A DNA stretch of 64,000 nucleotides from Asaia sp003994335 (GTDB taxonomy: Bacteria > Pseudomonadota > Alphaproteobacteria > Acetobacterales > Acetobacteraceae): positions 1 to 64,000 of the forward strand of contig NZ_JBBCOR010000012.1 in assembly GCF_037151175.1 (NCBI RefSeq), written 5' to 3'. The notes beneath the pieces are model-generated. The model was not told where the DNA came from. It saw nothing but the letters and a program-made list of their open reading frames with translations, and ran no database searches. The position numbers and the translations under genes are program-made. Below are positions 25,899-34,285 of the stretch, piece by piece. The first letter of the stretch is position 1; each line of letters begins with the position of its first letter.

Positions 25899-27568
25899 GA
25901 AGGGGCTCCCTGTCGTGGCTCGGGCGATTCAAGCCAGTTACGGATGATCCCGAGGCTGCCCTCAGGATTCTGGTCAATACGATCAGCAACTTTCGCAATG
26001 GTTCCTGCACGGGCCTTACCCTCGATCCCATCGATCGAGACAGTCTCCGCGTCGTTGCGAAGCGCCAGGCTGTTGCCATTGTTTTGTCCGAGCGCGGAAT
26101 GGCCTGAGTCGTTATCCAGAAAAGCGTTGGAAGCGCCGTTGAGTGCCTCAAGATGGGTCGGCCCTGGCCTGGAGAGGGCAGGGAGAACACCGCTACCACT
26201 CCCACGTCGAAGCAGAGGCCTAAGGGCAAAGAAGCCGGCTCCGAGCGCGAGCAAGATCGGTATGACCCATTCGGCGAGATAGATCAGGTGATCGCGAGAA
26301 AAGAAACCTGGGGCACTGGGGAGGGGCTCGACACCCCCGTCTGGCATGAAGCGCATGGAGACCACTTCAACCTGATCGCCGCGCGCTTTGTCATATCCCA
26401 CGGCTGTCTTGACGAGGGTTGTGATTCGCTCGATTTGTGCGGCATCGAGTGGCTTCCATATCTCGGCGCCACTCTTGTCTTTAGCATAGGAACCATCAAC
26501 CATGACGGCCATGCTGACACGCGAAACGCGTGGATGGGTCTGATTGACGACCCGCACGCGTTTGCCGATTTCGTAGTTGTTCGTCTCTTCGTCTCGCGTA
26601 TCGCTGGACCCGCTTTTGTTGGACTGCCCAGCGTTCGCATTAGGAAGATTATTGGCAACGGATGTATTGGGACTCGACTCTGTGTTGACGCTCTTGTCCG
26701 AGCTCGTCTGCTGTGATCTCAAAACCTGCTGATTGGGGTCGAAGCTCTCTTCGGTCTCATGGACCTCATCCGTATTGATGGTCACCGCCGCGCGAGCGCG
26801 CACATGCGCGGTTCCTAATGTCGGGACAAGCATGTCCTCGACTGACTGGGAAAGCCGGGTCTCCTCGGCATGTCGGAACTTCTCGAACGCGTTTTCCTGG
26901 CCATCTTCGCTATTAGGCTCACCGGGCTTCGCCAGCACGTCTCCCCGTGTGTCGACAATCGAGATTGATTGCGGTCTCAAGCCAGGAACGGCTGCGGCAA
27001 CGAGGTTCTGAATTGCTTGGATGCCGTCAGGGGCGATGCGCCCCGCGCGCCCAATGTCAATCACGACACTTGCCTGAGACGGATTAGTCTGTACCGAAAA
27101 CAGGTCGCGATGAGGAAGTACAAGATGGACACGCACATTGCGTACGCCCTGCAGGAGTCGGATCGACCGCTCGAGTTCGCCCTCAAGGGCACGCGTTTCG
27201 TTGATGTTCTGCTCGAACTGTGTACTTGTCAGCGTCGCGCTCTTATCGAAGAGCTCATAGCCGACGCTCCCGCCATTCGGAAGGCCGTCCTTGGCCAGAA
27301 GAAGGCGCGCCTTCGCGACTTGATCCGAAGGGACATAAAGACTGGTGCCATCCGGAGAGGTTGTGCTCGGAATATGCGCTTTGGTGAGATCCTCAACCAT
27401 TCTGGCGGCTTCGTTGAGGTCCAGGTTACCGTAAACAAGGGCATTCGGCTGGCTGGAGCCACCGATCATCAGATAGCCGAGGAGCCCAAGCACGAGCGCT
27501 CCGGCCATGCCAAGCGCGATAAGGCGGTTGCGCCCAAGGCCTTTCAGGGATGAGATAAGATTTTTCAT
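25895..27568 (-). CDS. fliF: Flagellar MS-ring protein FliF
   Basis: 557 residues from ATG at 27568; a TTG immediately before it is also in frame. TM1 is at about 16-34 (LIALGMAGALVLGLLGYLM). The periplasmic ring-building motifs begin with LVYGNLDLNEAARMVEDLTK and include VRVHLVLP. TM2 is at about 440-460, and the short cytoplasmic tail ends LGIIRNWLESPE, the FliG-binding helix. It starts the fliF-G-H-N-O-P operon. No strong ribosome site is visible. Confidence 0.97.
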   Translation of the reverse strand: MKNLISSLKGLGRNRLIALGMAGALVLGLLGYLMIGGSSQPNALVYGNLDLNEAARMVEDLTKAHIPSTTSPDGTSLYVPSDQVAKARLLLAKDGLPNGGSVGYELFDKSATLTSTQFEQNINETRALEGELERSIRLLQGVRNVRVHLVLPHRDLFSVQTNPSQASVVIDIGRAGRIAPDGIQAIQNLVAAAVPGLRPQSISIVDTRGDVLAKPGEPNSEDGQENAFEKFRHAEETRLSQSVEDMLVPTLGTAHVRARAAVTINTDEVHETEESFDPNQQVLRSQQTSSDKSVNTESSPNTSVANNLPNANAGQSNKSGSSDTRDEETNNYEIGKRVRVVNQTHPRVSRVSMAVMVDGSYAKDKSGAEIWKPLDAAQIERITTLVKTAVGYDKARGDQVEVVSMRFMPDGGVEPLPSAPGFFSRDHLIYLAEWVIPILLALGAGFFALRPLLRRGSGSGVLPALSRPGPTHLEALNGASNAFLDNDSGHSALGQNNGNSLALRNDAETVSIDGIEGKARAGTIAKVADRIDQNPEGSLGIIRNWLESPEPRQGAPS

Positions 27569-27748
27569 CAATTATGGTCGTCAGTCGCGGTCGATTATTT
27601 CAACAACTGGCACCGTCAATCTCCATTGCTCTTTATTCAATTTCTAGTTCTATCCGCAGTCGATTGCGTTGACGAAGGTTCTAAATGACGAACGTAATAT
27701 TCAGGCGGTTGGTAAAAGCACGCGTCAGCCGAAAGGATGATGGACGGT

Positions 27749-28117
27749 TCAGGGCATATAGGCATTTGTCGGCGGCGTCTCTTTGAGCGGCAGGTTGAGG
27801 CGATTGGCGTTCTGATCTTGGGTAAGACCCGTGGGACCCTGCGCAACCTGTCGAGCCACATTGGGCATGAGGTCGGGTCTACTCCAGCAATCCACCCCGT
27901 TCCAGCTCTGTGTGCAGTATGGTTGGGGCGCCGGGGGGCGTTCCGCAGGCGCACACCAATCCTCGCCCTGTTGTATATACCCGGCATTACACTCACGCCC
28001 TGTGAGGTGGCGGGCGACATCGTCCACGGCGCATGCAGAGAGCATGAGGCATGACATGCCGAGCATAAAGACGCACCGGATGCCTCTACCGCTAAGCACT
28101 GAGAAGGGGTGACGCAT
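27749..28117 (-). CDS. Small lipoprotein of unknown function
   Basis: 122 residues. The N-terminus is basic then hydrophobic and ends in a lipobox LMLSAC (Cys near 29), so the mature protein should be lipid-anchored. The mature part has several Cys and Trp residues (GYIQQGEDWC, PYCTQSWNGVDCWSRPDLMPN) and ends in Pro/Asn-rich sequence. I do not recognise the family. It lies between flgF and fliF on the same strand; the spacing (77 bp after flgF) allows co-transcription, but no flagellar role is shown. Confidence 0.75.
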   Translation of the reverse strand: MRHPFSVLSGRGIRCVFMLGMSCLMLSACAVDDVARHLTGRECNAGYIQQGEDWCAPAERPPAPQPYCTQSWNGVDCWSRPDLMPNVARQVAQGPTGLTQDQNANRLNLPLKETPPTNAYMP

Positions 28118-28194
28118 CGCGGTCCTTGCTGGAAGTCGTGAATTGTTGCAGTCGAACCGGGAGTCAAAAGAGACCCTGTCATCACGGTTCGGAT

Positions 28195-28938
28195 TTAGCT
28201 CGTTGGTTCAGCGGCTATTTTGTCGATGGCGTTCATGCCACGCGTGGTTTCGGTCTGGATAAGCTGGAAAGTAAGGTCGTAGTCGCGCTGGATTTGAACC
28301 AGGCGGGTAGTCTCGGCGACGGCATTGACATTGCTTCCCTCGAGCATTGCTTGATGCAGCTCAGGATTGGGAAGCTGACGCGTAGGGGTGGTCGGCCGGA
28401 GGAGGTAGCTTCCCTCCGCGATAAGCGTCTGAGGATTATTCACAGTTACAATGCCGATCATCCCCAGAGGCCCATCCTCGGTCGAAATGGTCCCGTCCTT
28501 TGCAATCGAGAAATCGCCGCTCTCCTGTCGCAGCACGAGATTGCGCCCGTTATTATCGAGGACCGGATTACCCGCGCTGTCGATGATTGTGCCGTCCAGG
28601 CGCCGAGTGAACTGCCCATTTCGCGTGAGCCTTACGCCCTGTGTCGTACGCACCGAGAAATAGCCTTCTCCGTTGATCGCGACATCAGTGGCATTACCTG
28701 TGCTTCTCAACGGGCCCTGGACAAAATCGCGAAACGTCGCCTTGTCCTCTGTATAGGCTTGCTCACGATCACCCGGAATTTGCCCAGAGCCCTTTTGATG
28801 CACGAGGTACTGCGAAAAGAGCTCTCGCGACCCCTTGAAGCCGTCTGTATTTTCGTTGGCCAGGTTATTCGCAGCGACGTCGAGCTCACGCTTGAGGACA
28901 TCGATACGCGACAAAGCAATATAAGCGGTACTATCCAT
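28195..28938 (-). CDS. flgF: Flagellar proximal rod protein FlgF
   Basis: 247 residues with the axial-protein N-terminus (YIALSRIDVLKRELDVAANNLANENTDGFKGSRELF) and the C-terminal helix (EGSNVNAVAETTRLVQIQRDYDLTFQLI) shared by FlgF and FlgG. The ANNLANxNTxGFK motif and the GxGFFxV-like GEGYFSVRT mark it. FlgF rather than FlgG is inferred from the MDSTAYIALSR start and because a clear flgG begins at 63857. In many alphaproteobacteria flgF and flgG are adjacent; here they are 35 kb apart. Confidence 0.92.
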   Translation of the reverse strand: MDSTAYIALSRIDVLKRELDVAANNLANENTDGFKGSRELFSQYLVHQKGSGQIPGDREQAYTEDKATFRDFVQGPLRSTGNATDVAINGEGYFSVRTTQGVRLTRNGQFTRRLDGTIIDSAGNPVLDNNGRNLVLRQESGDFSIAKDGTISTEDGPLGMIGIVTVNNPQTLIAEGSYLLRPTTPTRQLPNPELHQAMLEGSNVNAVAETTRLVQIQRDYDLTFQLIQTETTRGMNAIDKIAAEPTS

Positions 28939-29013
28939 GACGCACGATCTTCCCTTGAGATTGAGGCAGTGTAGGGGGAAGGTGTAAGGAAAATACTTCC
29001 AATAAGACTGCCA

Positions 29014-29421
29014 TTATTTCATCAAATTAATGGTTCGCGTGAGCATGGAGCGTGTCACCTGCATCGCGTTGAGGTTAGCCTCATAAGAATGCTGCGCCTC
29101 ATGCGTATCCATGATTTCGGTCATTGCATCGACATTGGGAAGCTTCACAAGCCCATTCCGATCTGCGGCGGGATGAGACGGATCGTAATGTGTCTCAAAA
29201 GAGGACTGATCTTCACCAATCTCTTTGACCGACACAGAAGACACACCCGTATCGCGGTTGAGGATTTCCTTGAATGTGATGGTTTTTCGACGATATGGGT
29301 CGGAACCCGGTGTCGAGCCCGTCGTTTCAGAGTTAGCCAGATTTTCGGCCGCAACCTGCAGTCGCTTTGCCTGCGCCTGCATCCCGGACGCTGAAATTCC
29401 GATCGTATCTGAGAAATTCAT
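29014..29421 (-). CDS. flgC: Flagellar proximal rod protein FlgC
   Basis: 135 residues. N-terminus SDTIGISASGMQAQAKRLQVAAENLANSETTGS and C-terminus YEANLNAMQVTRSMLTRTINLMK are the FlgC signatures, with the middle GLVKLPNVDAMTEIMD stretch. Exported rod component, assembled with FlgB and FlgF. It follows flgB by 22 bp; flgF follows about 75 bp further on. Confidence 0.96.
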   Translation of the reverse strand: MNFSDTIGISASGMQAQAKRLQVAAENLANSETTGSTPGSDPYRRKTITFKEILNRDTGVSSVSVKEIGEDQSSFETHYDPSHPAADRNGLVKLPNVDAMTEIMDTHEAQHSYEANLNAMQVTRSMLTRTINLMK

Positions 29422-29443
29422 TTTTTACCTCATGGACCCGGGG

Positions 29444-29854
29444 TCAGGATGAACCAAGCGCAAGCGAAAACATCGACATATAGGTGCTGTAGGCATTCGT
29501 CGCCATGCGCTGTTGGTCGTCAGTCTGAGCAATCTTCACGAGCTCACCTTCCAGATCGACGCGGTTGCCATCAATCGACATGCTTCCCTCAGTCTTGCCC
29601 GTACCTGATTGACTCGTCGCTCCGGTCAAATGCGCTGAATCTGTGCGGGATAACGGCACGGACATCTGATGCGAAAGTGCGCTTTTGAAATCTGGCAGAT
29701 CGCGAGCTACATAGCCTGGAGTATTGGCGTTGGCGATATTGCCCGCAATCAGTGACTCTCGCGACTGCAACCACTGCATGCGCTGCTTGGCGAGGTCGAG
29801 GACATCTGTTCCCTTGTCCACGCCAGTCGAAGGCGTTGATAGTGCTTGGAGCAT
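29444..29854 (-). CDS. flgB: Flagellar proximal rod protein FlgB
   Basis: 136 residues from ATG at 29854, chosen because an AAGGG site precedes it; a longer start at 29893 adds 13 residues. The motif LIAGNIANANTPGYVARDLPDFKSAL is the FlgB rod signature, and the C-terminus (MATNAYSTYMSMFSLALG) packs as the second D0 helix. FlgB forms the base of the rod on FliE. It is followed immediately by flgC. Confidence 0.95.
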   Translation of the reverse strand: MLQALSTPSTGVDKGTDVLDLAKQRMQWLQSRESLIAGNIANANTPGYVARDLPDFKSALSHQMSVPLSRTDSAHLTGATSQSGTGKTEGSMSIDGNRVDLEGELVKIAQTDDQQRMATNAYSTYMSMFSLALGSS

Positions 29855-29998
29855 TAAATTCTGCCCTTCGTTATGCAACCGTGATGACGGCAAATGGCAT
29901 TATCAGAATGTCCGAAACTGTAGAATGAAATCGGCTGCGAGAGAAGCACAACTGCGGTCCGTAACAAAAAAAATCCCCTTCTGGTTCCAAAGCGATGC

Positions 29999-32626
29999 TC
30001 ATCGCTGTGCTTCCGTCGTAGGGGAACCGGATTGAGTCAATAACGCGAATATCCTGGCCTTCGGGCCAGTCATCTCACGCGCGGTAACGCGGTCCGTCAG
30101 CCATTTGAGGGTCGCGATGTCCCCGGCGCGGGCCGCATCTGAAGCTAGTCTTAGGGCTAGATCCTGCTGAACATCCGACAGTGTCCCCCCGGCGGGAAGC
30201 TCGGTTTGCGCGATAGCCTGAAGCTCATGGCTCGCAGAGGTCCAATCGGCTTGGTTTTCGAGCATTCTGACCCGCATCAGCTTCGCTGAGGTGCTTTGCG
30301 CAGCCTTCAGTATGCTCAAGCTTTGCGCTTTATCCCCGTTCACTAGCGCGATTTCAGCGCGTGCTACGTCACGCTGCGCTTTGATTTCGGGAGAAATCGA
30401 CGGCATATCGGTGGCGTCGAGTGCAGCGGAGGCCTTGGCGGCATTTTTCAGTTGAAGATAGGCTCGCGCAAGAGCGAGGCCCGCTTCTGCTTTATTCTCC
30501 GGGCCAGTCAGACCAGGGATCGCGGTCTCCAGGGCTTGGCTCGCATCATCAGCAAGCCCCAGCGAGAGCAGAAGCTTGCCGTAAGCAGCCTTCAGGAGTG
30601 ACGAGTCCGGGCCTGCTGGCAGCAGCGCGATATGGGATTTGATCAGCGCGGCATTGCGAAGGGCTTGTTGATTGTCCTGTCCATGCGCGCCGGTTTCTGC
30701 CAGGCCCTTCAGCGCTGCGATGAGATCCGCGTTACGCCTTTTTGAATACGCCGAGGGACCGTCCGGCGGTGCGCCTTGGTCGATCATCAAGGCCGCGCTT
30801 TGCCATTCGCCCGCTTCCAAAAATGCTTCTGCCTGCGCGAGGCGTACTGGTGCTTCACGTCCGGCAAGGCGGGCGTCGAGAATAAGCGCGTCAAGCGCGT
30901 GGATTGCCTGATGAGGCGTCAGCTTTCCTTGCGTACGATCAAGCAGGATCAGTCGCTCGGCGGATTTTTCGGCGATAACAGGGTCACGGTCCGACCTGAG
31001 ACGATCGAGCGTTCGCCGCGCGGCATCGGTTCTTCCGATCCGTATATTCGCAAGCGCGCGTGCGAACTGAAAATCTGCCTCTTGTGGCAACGTATTCAGA
31101 CTTGGTAGATCACTCGGACTTGCCTCGCGCGCTATTGCCTCTGCGGCGCGCGGCAGAAGGACCGTGCGCACGTGCCGCGGATAACTCCTCAATCTATCGA
31201 GATCGAGCGCGAGACGATGCAGGCTAGAAGCGTCACTTTGCTCAGTGCGCGCCAGATAGAGGGCGCGCCAGAGCTGCGCGGCGCGTTGCTGGCTTTCTGG
31301 CCAAGGGCCATCGAGCGCCGATGCCTCTTCCAGATCATCGTTCATCAAGGCTGTGGCGGCGGAGAGGAATCGAATTTCAGGACGTCCAATTTCTTCCGGA
31401 TCGTCTCGAAGCGCGACGGCTAGAATACCACGCGTCTCTTTGAACGCTCCCATACTAAAGGCCGCTTGCGCCTCCTTCACGCGACTATTGAAGCGTGCCG
31501 CCGGGCTAGAATCTGCGGCGGCTAGAAAGGAAGAGTGAAGTCTCTCGCGGAGCCCTGTATCGGCCAAATCCTGAAGAGCCAGCCACTTCAGATCGATATC
31601 GTTCGCGTATACCGCCCGACCGTCATCTATCATACGGTGGCCATCTCGATTGAGAAGAAGGCCGGATGGGACAGCTTGAAGGGTGACATCATCATCCCGC
31701 GAAGCGACCACGACGCCCTCACTCGTGGGCCATACATCATATCCGGGCGCGCGGCGCATCGAGGCGATTCCTCCATCGTCCAGGAGAGATGTGCCGACTA
31801 AAAGCCGCCCGCCAGAGCTTGGGTCGGCGATCGAAAGGACGCGACCGCTACGGCGCATCGGATAAAGGATGCCGGTCGGAACCGAGATGGGATTCAACGC
31901 CCGGCGGTCTCGTTGTGCGGCATCGACGGGCGGTTGGAGGCCCAGAACCCATCCGTCGCTTTGCTGGGAAAGATAGAGAGGGCGGGTGTCACCCTTGCGC
32001 AGCTGGATCACGGTCGCATCAGGCAAGACACTGACGCTCAGTGATGCGAAGATACCGTCTCCGTGTATCGCAGAGGTATCCATCGGGATCGCGTTATCAA
32101 TGAGGATTATGAACCGATCACCGCTCTCGAAGGCAGCAATGCCGGCTTTGGCGGGGATCGGAAGCAGCACCCGGCTCTGTGAGGACGCGGACATTGAGAG
32201 TGTCGGCTCAGGTCGGGTACCTCCCACGTCAGACGCGCCATGCGGCGCAGATTCGCTCGAGGGATGAGGCGATGTATTCCTGCTAGACGCCGAGGTGGTA
32301 GGCGGGGGAGGGTCCAAGAAAGTGGCGCGCCAGGACGACGGCAAACCGTTCACGAGATCGCTGCCAGAGACCTGATTGGTGCCACCGTCCGGCTGCGCAA
32401 TTGCAGCGGGCGTTGACCCGGGAACGGGATTCGCGCGGGCTTCCCTGTGATGGGCTGCCGAACGGGTTGGGCGGGCGTCGCTGGAAGACGTAGCTGCGTA
32501 AAAGCAGACAAGCGCTACGGGGGGCAGCCAGGGAAAATACCTGGCAAAACTCAGGGGAGAATAAATCACTTTCCAGCTTGACCTAAAAAACAAGCCTTTG
32601 CCTCTCCGATATGCCTGTCCGTACAC
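29999..32626 (-). CDS. Large TPR-type membrane-anchored protein of the flagellar cluster, function unknown
   Basis: 875 residues from GTG at 32626; another GTG at 32569 would remove 19 residues. A hydrophobic segment near 30-47 (YFPWLPPVALVCFYAA) suggests a membrane anchor or signal. Then come a low-complexity Ser/Pro/Ala linker (about 50-150) and a beta-rich domain (about 160-370). The C-terminal half of alanine-rich helices fits degenerate TPR repeats (for example AEAGLALARAYLQLKNAAKASAALDAT). Large TPR proteins occur beside rod genes in other Rhodospirillales-type clusters. It lies upstream of flgB on the same strand, so it may help rod or ring assembly; this is inference. Confidence 0.8.
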   Translation of the reverse strand: MYGQAYRRGKGLFFRSSWKVIYSPLSFARYFPWLPPVALVCFYAATSSSDARPTRSAAHHREARANPVPGSTPAAIAQPDGGTNQVSGSDLVNGLPSSWRATFLDPPPPTTSASSRNTSPHPSSESAPHGASDVGGTRPEPTLSMSASSQSRVLLPIPAKAGIAAFESGDRFIILIDNAIPMDTSAIHGDGIFASLSVSVLPDATVIQLRKGDTRPLYLSQQSDGWVLGLQPPVDAAQRDRRALNPISVPTGILYPMRRSGRVLSIADPSSGGRLLVGTSLLDDGGIASMRRAPGYDVWPTSEGVVVASRDDDVTLQAVPSGLLLNRDGHRMIDDGRAVYANDIDLKWLALQDLADTGLRERLHSSFLAAADSSPAARFNSRVKEAQAAFSMGAFKETRGILAVALRDDPEEIGRPEIRFLSAATALMNDDLEEASALDGPWPESQQRAAQLWRALYLARTEQSDASSLHRLALDLDRLRSYPRHVRTVLLPRAAEAIAREASPSDLPSLNTLPQEADFQFARALANIRIGRTDAARRTLDRLRSDRDPVIAEKSAERLILLDRTQGKLTPHQAIHALDALILDARLAGREAPVRLAQAEAFLEAGEWQSAALMIDQGAPPDGPSAYSKRRNADLIAALKGLAETGAHGQDNQQALRNAALIKSHIALLPAGPDSSLLKAAYGKLLLSLGLADDASQALETAIPGLTGPENKAEAGLALARAYLQLKNAAKASAALDATDMPSISPEIKAQRDVARAEIALVNGDKAQSLSILKAAQSTSAKLMRVRMLENQADWTSASHELQAIAQTELPAGGTLSDVQQDLALRLASDAARAGDIATLKWLTDRVTAREMTGPKARIFALLTQSGSPTTEAQR

Positions 32627-32667
32627 ATGTGTTTCACAGGCTCCGCCCCGACCGCAGCAACTGCAGG

Positions 32668-32895
32668 TCAGGCGAGCAAGTTCAGGATCTGACTGAACGT
32701 CGAACTGCCCGTGGCGGAAACGTTGGTTCCGTTACTGTCGGCTTGGGTCGTCTCTGCTGCAGCGTTTCTGATATTTCGATGGGCCATGGCTGACGGGCCG
32801 CCATGGCGGCTCACCTCATAAGAAGCATGGGCGTTAGAACTTGTCGCTTTTAGCAAAGCGGCTGAGACCGAAGAGGCGGCTGCGATATCTGACAT
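32668..32895 (-). CDS. Small Ser/Ala-rich protein, unknown
   Basis: 75 residues with a plausible AAGG ribosome site nine bases before the ATG. Composition is Ser/Ala/Asn-rich, with a C-terminal TFSQILNLLA. It is placed 41 bp upstream of the large TPR gene on the same strand. No family is recognised. The ribosome site and position favour a real gene, but it could be chance. Confidence 0.45.
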   Translation of the reverse strand: MSDIAAASSVSAALLKATSSNAHASYEVSRHGGPSAMAHRNIRNAAAETTQADSNGTNVSATGSSTFSQILNLLA

Positions 32896-33397
32896 GTTAA
32901 ACCTTTTTTGAAATCTGGCTCCGCAGCGAAAAGCGGCGATTTTCTTACAGCGATCGAGACCCGGTCTGACCGTGTGGGCTCATTATGAAGCAAGTATGTT
33001 TCATTAACGTTAAAATCTTTTGAATCGTTTGCAGGGCAGTCCGGTGGCTCCTAGACGTTGGATTAGCACGTTTTTTTTCGTCGAGCAGATATTTTTTGCG
33101 AAATATTTCCTATTTATGCGCAAGGTCAAGGATGATCGTTAACGATCCTTGACGAATTGTCGATGCCAGTTTGCAACACCTCGAGAAAATCGGCAAAAAG
33201 CGGCCATGTTTTGTCACTGTCGGATGGTCGCATCAGTTTTTGCGTTGTAAGATGAGGCGAAATGCGGGGTGTTGTAAGTAAATAGAACTTAGCGAAAAAT
33301 TAATTTTCGTTACCGACAGTAAACAACAAATACATGATCATATTTCTGGTCGCAAAAAACTCAACGCGAACTTTTGTGAATTATTGGTGGATAATAA
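32896..33397. other. AT-rich divergent control region upstream of the orphan regulator
   Basis: 502 bp without a gene, clearly richer in A+T than the flanks. It holds a TTAACGTTAA element near 33005, a T8 run near 33071, a palindrome at 33126-33152, two GTTGTAAG direct repeats at 33244 and 33271 (27 bp apart) and several TTAA sequences. It must carry promoters for the regulator at 33398 and for the minus-strand genes at 32895 and 32626. Confidence 0.6.
33126..33152. promoter_or_regulatory. Palindromic candidate operator
   Basis: A perfect 14-bp palindrome GATCGTTAACGATC (33134-33147) is flanked by TCAAG on the left (with a 3-bp bulge, GAT) and CTTGA on the right, giving an extended inverted repeat. 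Such symmetry is typical of a dimeric regulator's binding site. The central GTTAAC contains the TTAA core favoured by CtrA-type proteins, which is suggestive because the adjacent gene encodes a CtrA-like DNA-binding domain. Confidence 0.5.
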
Positions 33398-34201
33398 ATG
33401 CGCATATTATGTGTGGCTGAGAGCTCAGGTTTCAGCCGACCTAGTGTTGAGCTTGCAAAAGCTGCTATCGCGGGTTCGCTCTCGATCATCGTCAATGATT
33501 CCTCAGGGGTTGTGGAAACTCTACGTCGATCGCATTTCGACGTCGTTGTTTTGCAGCAGGCAGCGTCTGACACGCGCATGATCCGACAATTGCGCAAAGG
33601 GAAAATTGCGCTCCCGGTTGTCGTATTCCGCAAGATGACATCGGTAGAAGGGGAGGTTGAATTACTCTCCGCTGGTGCCGATGATTGCCTGAGCGAGGAT
33701 ACCGATCATACGGTCATTTTGGCCAGGCTTCGCGCTGTCATGCGGCGTGCTGGCGGGCATGACAGCCCCACGCTACAGATTGGACGGCTGTCCGTTGGCG
33801 TTGAAAGACGCGAGGTCCATATCGATAATACGGTCGTGCCTTTGACGCGCAAAGAATATGATCTTCTCGCGCTTCTGGCGATGCGGAAGAACCAAGTCTT
33901 AAGTAAAGAGGTCCTCCTGGACAGTCTTTATAGTGGTGAGGACGAGCCTTTCGGCAAGGTCATTGACGTGATGATCTGCAAAATAAGGAAGAAGATCCGC
34001 GCACTCGGTATCGCCGAGCCATTCACAACGCAATGGGGTATCGGCTACCGACTTAATGAGGCCGCTTTCATGCCCGTCACTCTGACCTTGCCCAAGGAAG
34101 ATTTGCAGGTGCGATCGGTATCCAAAGAGACATGCCTGCCGGTGATGGGGGGAATTCACATGCTGAATGCGATACTCCCGCCCGAACGCGCCAGGGGCTG
34201 A
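33398..34201 (+). CDS. Orphan OmpR/CtrA-like regulator with a degenerate receiver domain
   Basis: 267 residues. The C-terminal winged helix (about 130-222) closely matches CtrA (LTRKEYDLLALLAMRK, SGEDEPFGKVIDVMICKIRKK, TQWGIGYRLNE). The receiver domain (1-118) is degenerate: the CtrA acidic patch EDD is AES (7-9) and the phospho-acceptor position in DVVVLQQ is Gln (about 53). It probably acts without phosphorylation, like the FtcR/Rem type of flagellar regulators in Rhizobiales, though assignment to that group is inference. A 45-residue tail follows the wing. No partner kinase is adjacent. Candidate master regulator of this cluster. Confidence 0.88.
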   Translation: MRILCVAESSGFSRPSVELAKAAIAGSLSIIVNDSSGVVETLRRSHFDVVVLQQAASDTRMIRQLRKGKIALPVVVFRKMTSVEGEVELLSAGADDCLSEDTDHTVILARLRAVMRRAGGHDSPTLQIGRLSVGVERREVHIDNTVVPLTRKEYDLLALLAMRKNQVLSKEVLLDSLYSGEDEPFGKVIDVMICKIRKKIRALGIAEPFTTQWGIGYRLNEAAFMPVTLTLPKEDLQVRSVSKETCLPVMGGIHMLNAILPPERARG

Positions 34202-34247
34202 ATTGTCGGAAATCGCTGCATCTTGAAGTAAACGCTCTGCTTCATTG

Positions 34248-34275
34248 AGGCATTCCGGTAAACACCGGAATGCCT
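34248..34275. terminator. Bidirectional hairpin between the regulator and flgD
   Basis: AGGCATTCCGGT (34248-34259) and ACCGGAATGCCT (34264-34275) are perfect 12-bp arms around an AAAC loop. It lies between the convergent regulator gene and flgD, where a shared terminator is expected. Neither side has a long T tract (GTTTC only on the plus side). Confidence 0.65.
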
Positions 34276-34285
34276 ATGCCGTTTC

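Noticed and set aside
27572..27660. Possible sigma-54 promoter upstream of fliF (TGGCAC seen on the plus strand)
   Set aside because: The element is on the wrong strand for fliF and is not followed by a TTGC box at the required spacing.
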